Source: Actinomycetota bacterium (GTDB taxonomy: Bacteria; Actinomycetota; Acidimicrobiia; Acidimicrobiales; Ilumatobacteraceae). Taken from it: 9,625 bases of DNA. The notes beneath the pieces are model-generated. The model ran no database searches. It had not been told where the DNA came from and saw nothing but the letters and a program-made list of their open reading frames with translations. How positions within the stretch are numbered: position 1 is the stretch's first letter; every line of letters starts with the position of its first letter. Made by a program: the position numbers and the translations under genes. The stretch spans positions 1 to 9,625 of the forward strand of contig SXWG01000099.1 of assembly GCA_005789925.1 (NCBI GenBank), in the 5' to 3' direction. Below are positions 6,627 through 9,625 of the stretch, one piece after another.

Positions 6627-6684
6627 CCGCCCCGTGCCTGAAATCAGGCCAGATTTGCCGTGCCGGTCGGCTGTGTCGGGTCGA

Positions 6685-7461
6685 TCAGTAGCCGACGTCG
6701 ACCAGGCAGAGGCCATGCGGCGGCGCCACGGGGGCGTTCTGCGTGCGGTCCTTGGCAAGCATGATGCGGCGCATGTCGCTCGGCAGATGTTTGCCCTGTC
6801 CGATGTCGACCATAAGTCCGACCACAGACCGCACCATCTGATGACAAAACGCGTTCGCCGTGATGTGGAACACGAGAACATCTCCGTTCTGGTCCCACTT
6901 TGCCCGCATGACATAGCGCTTCATTGATGCCGCCTGTTGACCCTCTTCGACTGGTGGTCGTTTGCAGAACGACGTGAAGTCATGTTCACCGATGATGGCA
7001 TCACAGGCGAGTCGCATGGCATGGACCCGCAACGGCTCGCGCACGTGCCACGCGGTGTTCAACATGAACGGGTCTGGTGTTGCCGCGTTCAGCACGGTGT
7101 ATTCATATCGTCGCCACTTGGCACTGAAACGCGCATGGAAATCGGCGTCGGCCCAGGAGATGGCACGCACCACGATGTGGGGTGAGCACAATGCGTTGAC
7201 GCTTCGCTGCACTTGTGCGAGGTCAATGCCCGACGGCAGATCAGCACTCACCACTTGCCCGCTCGCGTGCACTCCCGCATCCGTACGTCCTGCACCGACG
7301 ATCACGATTGGAGTGCGAGCAACGGTGGAAAGTGCGTCATTCAGCCGACCTGCAATCGTGTCGACTCCATCATTTGCGGCAAAACCACGAAATGGTGTGC
7401 CGTCATAGGCCACATGCAAACGGACCCGCGCAAACGCAGGTCCGTCAGTAGAAGTCGTCAT
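6685..7461 (-). CDS. truA: tRNA pseudouridine synthase A (TruA)
   Basis: TruA converts uridines 38-40 in the anticodon stem-loop of many tRNAs to pseudouridine. The product has 258 residues, standard length. The substrate-site motif YDGTPFRGF (19-27) and the catalytic loop GAGRTDAGVHA with nucleophile Asp61 are intact. FHARFSAKWRRYEYTV, HDFTSF, the AFCHQMVRSVVG helix and the terminal APPHGLCLVDVGY also match the family. The ATG at 7461 has only a weak purine-rich GGACGAAAG ahead of it, and a 5-bp stem-loop overlaps this region. It lies 32 nt after rplQ; rplQ-truA is the usual actinobacterial order, which places a tRNA-modifying enzyme at the tail of the alpha operon. Confidence 0.97.
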   Translation of the reverse strand: MTTSTDGPAFARVRLHVAYDGTPFRGFAANDGVDTIAGRLNDALSTVARTPIVIVGAGRTDAGVHASGQVVSADLPSGIDLAQVQRSVNALCSPHIVVRAISWADADFHARFSAKWRRYEYTVLNAATPDPFMLNTAWHVREPLRVHAMRLACDAIIGEHDFTSFCKRPPVEEGQQAASMKRYVMRAKWDQNGDVLVFHITANAFCHQMVRSVVGLMVDIGQGKHLPSDMRRIMLAKDRTQNAPVAPPHGLCLVDVGY

Positions 7462-7468
7462 CTTTCGT

Positions 7469-7484
7469 CCGGTTCACTCACCGG
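7469..7484 (-). other. Short stem-loop upstream of truA
   Basis: CCGGT and ACCGG form a 5-bp stem around a 6-nt loop, ending 7 nt before the truA ATG and taking in the GG of its weak Shine-Dalgarno. The stem sequence equals that of rplM leader hairpin 1; the loop differs. It may lower truA translation relative to rplQ, or may be chance in GC-rich DNA. Confidence 0.3.
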
Positions 7485-7493
7485 CGACAGCGG

Positions 7494-7865
7494 TCAGACC
7501 AGTTCGATGCGCGCCATCGGCGCAGCGTCACCCTGGCGAGTTCCGAGCTTCAAGATGCGGGTGTAACCACCGTTGCGCTGGAGGTAACGAGGTGCGACCT
7601 CGTTCACCAACTTGGTGGTCATCTCCTTGTCGCCCAGGTAACCCTGGATCTGACGAATGCGATGGATGCGCATGGGCGAATCACTCTGGGCCTTCTTGGC
7701 CTTGGTGATCAACTTTTCTGCGATGGGACGCAACGCCTTGGCTTTTGCCTCGGTCGTGACGATGCCTTCGGCGGCGAAAAGGGATGCCGCGAGATTCGCC
7801 ATGAGAAGGCGCTGGTGTGCGGCACTTCCGCCGAACCTCGGCGCGCGACGTGGTGTTGCGGGCAT
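7494..7865 (-). CDS. rplQ: 50S ribosomal protein L17 (bL17)
   Basis: L17 is a bacterial large-subunit protein near the exit-tunnel opening. The product has 123 residues. The N-terminal PRRAPRFGGSAAHQRLLMANLAASLF motif region (residues 5-30), ITTEAKAK-like VTTEAKAKALRPIAEKLITKAK (36-57) and the C-terminal GGYTRILKLGTRQGDAAPMARIELV region (99-123) are typical. The frame is open to an ATG at 7955, but the ATG at 7865 has AAGGAG (7873-7878) at a 7-nt spacing and gives the family N-terminus; the longer version would run into rpoA. It is 22 nt after rpoA and part of the same transcript. Confidence 0.98.
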   Translation of the reverse strand: MPATPRRAPRFGGSAAHQRLLMANLAASLFAAEGIVTTEAKAKALRPIAEKLITKAKKAQSDSPMRIHRIRQIQGYLGDKEMTTKLVNEVAPRYLQRNGGYTRILKLGTRQGDAAPMARIELV

Positions 7866-7887
7866 GTGACTACTCCTTGGACGTTTC

Positions 7888-8820
7888 TCAGATACGCAGC
7901 GACAGGCCGCGCTCGTCGAGCTTCTGGATGATTTCGTCGAGACTCTTCTGACCAAAGTTGGTGATGTTCAGAAGGTCTTCCTCACTGCGCTGCAGCAGCT
8001 CACCAATGGTGTTGACCTGCGCACGCTTCAAGCAGTTGCGCGGACGCTCGGAGAGATCGAGGTCTTCGATCGGGTGGTCGAGATCTGGCATGCCGACGTT
8101 TGCGCCGAGCACTTCAGACAACTCGAGACCCTGCGGCTCGTCGGACAGTGTCGCAACGATGTCGACGAGTGAGCGCAGTGTCGCACCGGCAGATGCGAGT
8201 GCTTCACGCGGGGTCATCGAACCGTCGGTCTCGATGTCGAGGACGAGACGGTCATAGTTCGTGCTCTGACCGACGCGGGTCGGCTCGATCTCGAACATGA
8301 CGCGACGCACTGGCGAGAAAATGGCATCGATCGGCACGACGCCGATGATGCGGTTCTCGAGGTCACGCTCACTCGACACATATCCACGTCCACGCTCGAT
8401 GGTGATGTCGACGGCAAGGTGTCCGCCTGAATTCAATGTCGCGATGTGGAGGTCTTTGTTCAAAATCTCGATCTCTGCCGGGCACGGAATGTCGCCAGCC
8501 TTCAGGTCGGTGGCACCCTTGACATCGAGGCGCAACACCACGGGCTCATCGCTCGTGCTGGTGATGACGATGTCTTTGAGGTTGAGGATGATCTCGGTGA
8601 TGTCCTCGGTAACCCCGTTGATGGTGGTGAACTCGTGCTGTGCGTTGTCGAACTTCACCGTGGTGATTGCTGCACCAGGAATGGACGACAAAAGCACGCG
8701 ACGCAGCGAGTTTCCGATGGTGTGTCCGAAACCGGGCTCGAGCGGGCCGACAGCGAAACGCTGACGGTTGTTCTGCTCTTCGCCGATTGCTTCGACTGTT
8801 GGGCGCTGAATGACAAGCAT
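7888..8820 (-). CDS. rpoA: DNA-directed RNA polymerase alpha subunit
   Basis: The alpha dimer is the platform on which core RNA polymerase assembles. The product has 310 residues. The N-terminal domain (about 1-229) holds LEPGFGHTIGNSLRRVLLSSIPGAAI (27-52), which forms the dimer helix, and IERGRGYVS (141-149). A linker leads to the C-terminal domain (about 252-310). There Arg259, Asn262, Cys263, Gly290, Lys292, Ser293 and Glu296 match the E. coli residues that contact UP-element DNA (Arg265, Asn268, Cys269, Gly296, Lys298, Ser299, Glu302). The segment reads RPRNCLK where mycobacteria have RSYNCLK, and the protein ends at LSLRI without the acidic and proline-rich tail common in Actinobacteria. 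The ATG at 8820 is chosen over one at 8922 because of AGGAG at 8827-8831 with a 6-nt spacer, the family N-terminus MLVIQRP, and overlap of the longer form with rpsD. Confidence 0.98.
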   Translation of the reverse strand: MLVIQRPTVEAIGEEQNNRQRFAVGPLEPGFGHTIGNSLRRVLLSSIPGAAITTVKFDNAQHEFTTINGVTEDITEIILNLKDIVITSTSDEPVVLRLDVKGATDLKAGDIPCPAEIEILNKDLHIATLNSGGHLAVDITIERGRGYVSSERDLENRIIGVVPIDAIFSPVRRVMFEIEPTRVGQSTNYDRLVLDIETDGSMTPREALASAGATLRSLVDIVATLSDEPQGLELSEVLGANVGMPDLDHPIEDLDLSERPRNCLKRAQVNTIGELLQRSEEDLLNITNFGQKSLDEIIQKLDERGLSLRI

Positions 8821-8848
8821 GGTGATCTCCTGGGCCTGGAGTAAAGGG

Positions 8849-9460
8849 TTACTTGGAGTAGAGCTCGACGATGAGCTGTTCGCGGACGGGGACGTCGATG
8901 TGCTCGCGCTGTGGAAGTTCACGCGCGGTCACGTTCTTGTCTCCGGCCTCGAGCCAACCGACGAGCGGACGGTCGAGAGTGTCAATGTTGTGTTGAATCT
9001 GGATCATGTTGACGGCCTTGGGTGACAAGGACACCACCTGTCCACGCTTCACGCGATACGACGGAATATTGACTCGCTTGCCGTCGACCTGAATGAGGCC
9101 GTGGCTGACGAACTGACGCGCTTGCGGACGGGTGCTGGCCCAGCCTGCGCGGAAAACGATGTTGTCGAGACGCTGCTCGAGCAAACGGAGCAAGTTCTCG
9201 CCTGTCGGACCCTGGAGACGGTTGGCCTCTTCATAGGTGCGACGGAACTGACGCTCAAGGACGCCGTAGATGTACTTCGCCTTCTGCTTTTCCTGCAGCT
9301 GCGCGAGGTATTCGCTACCAGCGTTGCGACGACGAGTGCGTCCGTGGGCTCCCGGCGGGAACGGACGACGATCGAGAGCCTTGCTTCCCTTGGCATTTTC
9401 GAAGATGTTCGTGTTGAGACGACGGGAAAGTCGGACTTTGGGGCCTGTGTAACGCGCCAT
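8849..9460 (-). CDS. rpsD: 30S ribosomal protein S4 (uS4)
   Basis: S4 nucleates assembly of the 30S body by binding 16S rRNA. The product has 203 residues, as usual. It has the N-terminal MARYTGPKVRLSRRLN, PFPPGAHGR, SEYLAQLQEKQKAKYIYGV and the S4 RNA-binding domain (about 93-155) with LEQRLDNIVFRAGWA, RQFVSHGLIQVDGKRVNIPS and RVKRGQVVSL. The four cysteines of zinc-binding S4 proteins are absent, so this is the zinc-free form. The ATG at 9460 has AGGAG (9467-9471) with a 6-nt spacer. That site lies inside the last codons and stop of rpsK, which ends 2 nt before this start, so the two genes are probably translationally coupled. Confidence 0.98.
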   Translation of the reverse strand: MARYTGPKVRLSRRLNTNIFENAKGSKALDRRPFPPGAHGRTRRRNAGSEYLAQLQEKQKAKYIYGVLERQFRRTYEEANRLQGPTGENLLRLLEQRLDNIVFRAGWASTRPQARQFVSHGLIQVDGKRVNIPSYRVKRGQVVSLSPKAVNMIQIQHNIDTLDRPLVGWLEAGDKNVTARELPQREHIDVPVREQLIVELYSK

Positions 9461-9462
9461 GA

Positions 9463-9625
9463 TCAGCTCCTACGACGCTTCGCTTGACGGCAACCGTTGT
9501 GCGGAACGGGGGTGACGTCTTTGATTCCGGACACTTCGATGCCGACGTTCTGGATGGAACGCAACGCGGTGTCGCGACCAGAACCCGGTCCCTTCACGTA
9601 CACCTCTGCGCGACGAAGACCATGC
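9463..9625 (-). CDS. rpsK: 30S ribosomal protein S11 (uS11), 3' part only
   Basis: The last 53 residues and the TGA stop are present; the 5' part lies beyond the right edge. S11 lines the mRNA exit region of the 30S platform. The fragment shows VYVKGPGSGRDTALRSI, then DVTPVPHNGCR and a basic end AKRRRS, matching the S11 C-terminus. The usual ending CRPPKRRRV reads CRQAKRRRS here, a small departure. The asparagine-glycine of PHNGC, which is converted to isoaspartate in E. coli S11, is kept. The gene ends 2 nt before rpsD and contains its ribosome-binding site. Confidence 0.96.
   Translation of the reverse strand, partial: HGLRRAEVYVKGPGSGRDTALRSIQNVGIEVSGIKDVTPVPHNGCRQAKRRRS

Noticed and set aside
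6636..6649. Inverted repeat GCCTG/CAGGC after truA as a terminator.
   Set aside because: The stem is only 5 bp and no U-run follows on the minus strand (next bases ACGGGG).
8827..8841. CTCC/GGAG pairing that could hide the rpoA ribosome-binding site.
   Set aside because: Only 4 bp with a 7-nt loop; too weak, and complementarity to GGAG is expected by chance.
8821..8922. Longer N-terminus for RpoA starting at 8922.
   Set aside because: It is Ser/Thr-rich, overlaps rpsD coding sequence, and the start at 8820 has a good Shine-Dalgarno and the family N-terminus.

Overview
The window is a compact run of housekeeping genes, all read from the minus strand. In transcription order (right to left) they are rpsK (3' part only), rpsD, rpoA, rplQ, truA, rplM, rpsI, glmM, a very large glmS-like gene, acpS and nnr (5' part only). 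There are no mobile elements, CRISPR arrays, tRNAs or rRNAs. The longest gene-free stretch is about 149 bp, upstream of rplM. This order is the actinobacterial arrangement of the alpha-operon tail followed by rplM-rpsI-glmM-glmS-acpS-nnr. Moderately GC-rich DNA, a zinc-less S4 and the oversized GlmS suggest a deep actinobacterial lineage, most likely class Acidimicrobiia (Ilumatobacter-like). That placement is inference from gene order and protein style, not from a search.

Right part (about 6685-9625): the end of the ribosomal alpha operon (S11, S4, RNA polymerase alpha, L17) with TruA, a tRNA pseudouridine synthase, at its tail. Gaps are 2-32 nt and most genes have a clear Shine-Dalgarno sequence, so this looks like one transcript. 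Middle part (about 5626-6684): a 149-bp gap holds a candidate promoter and a short leader with two hairpins ahead of rplM-rpsI (L13, S9). A perfect 8-bp stem-loop then separates rpsI from glmM. Left part (1-5625): glmM and the glmS-like gene encode the two amino-sugar steps toward UDP-GlcNAc (fructose-6-P to glucosamine-6-P to glucosamine-1-P). They are followed by acpS (activation of acyl carrier protein) and nnr (repair of hydrated NAD(P)H). These genes appear to share a transcript with rplM-rpsI, which would tie ribosome production to envelope-precursor supply.

The one clearly unusual object is the glmS-like gene. It encodes 1130 residues against about 610 for ordinary GlmS, in a single uninterrupted frame. 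The glutaminase and both sugar-isomerase (SIS) domains are recognisable. Large insertions split the glutaminase domain. The C-terminal tail motif that normally ends the protein with the catalytic lysine (AKSVTVE in E. coli) seems to appear internally as AKTVTV, after an extra segment of about 105 residues, and is followed by about 195 residues of unrecognised sequence. The other genes look conventional.
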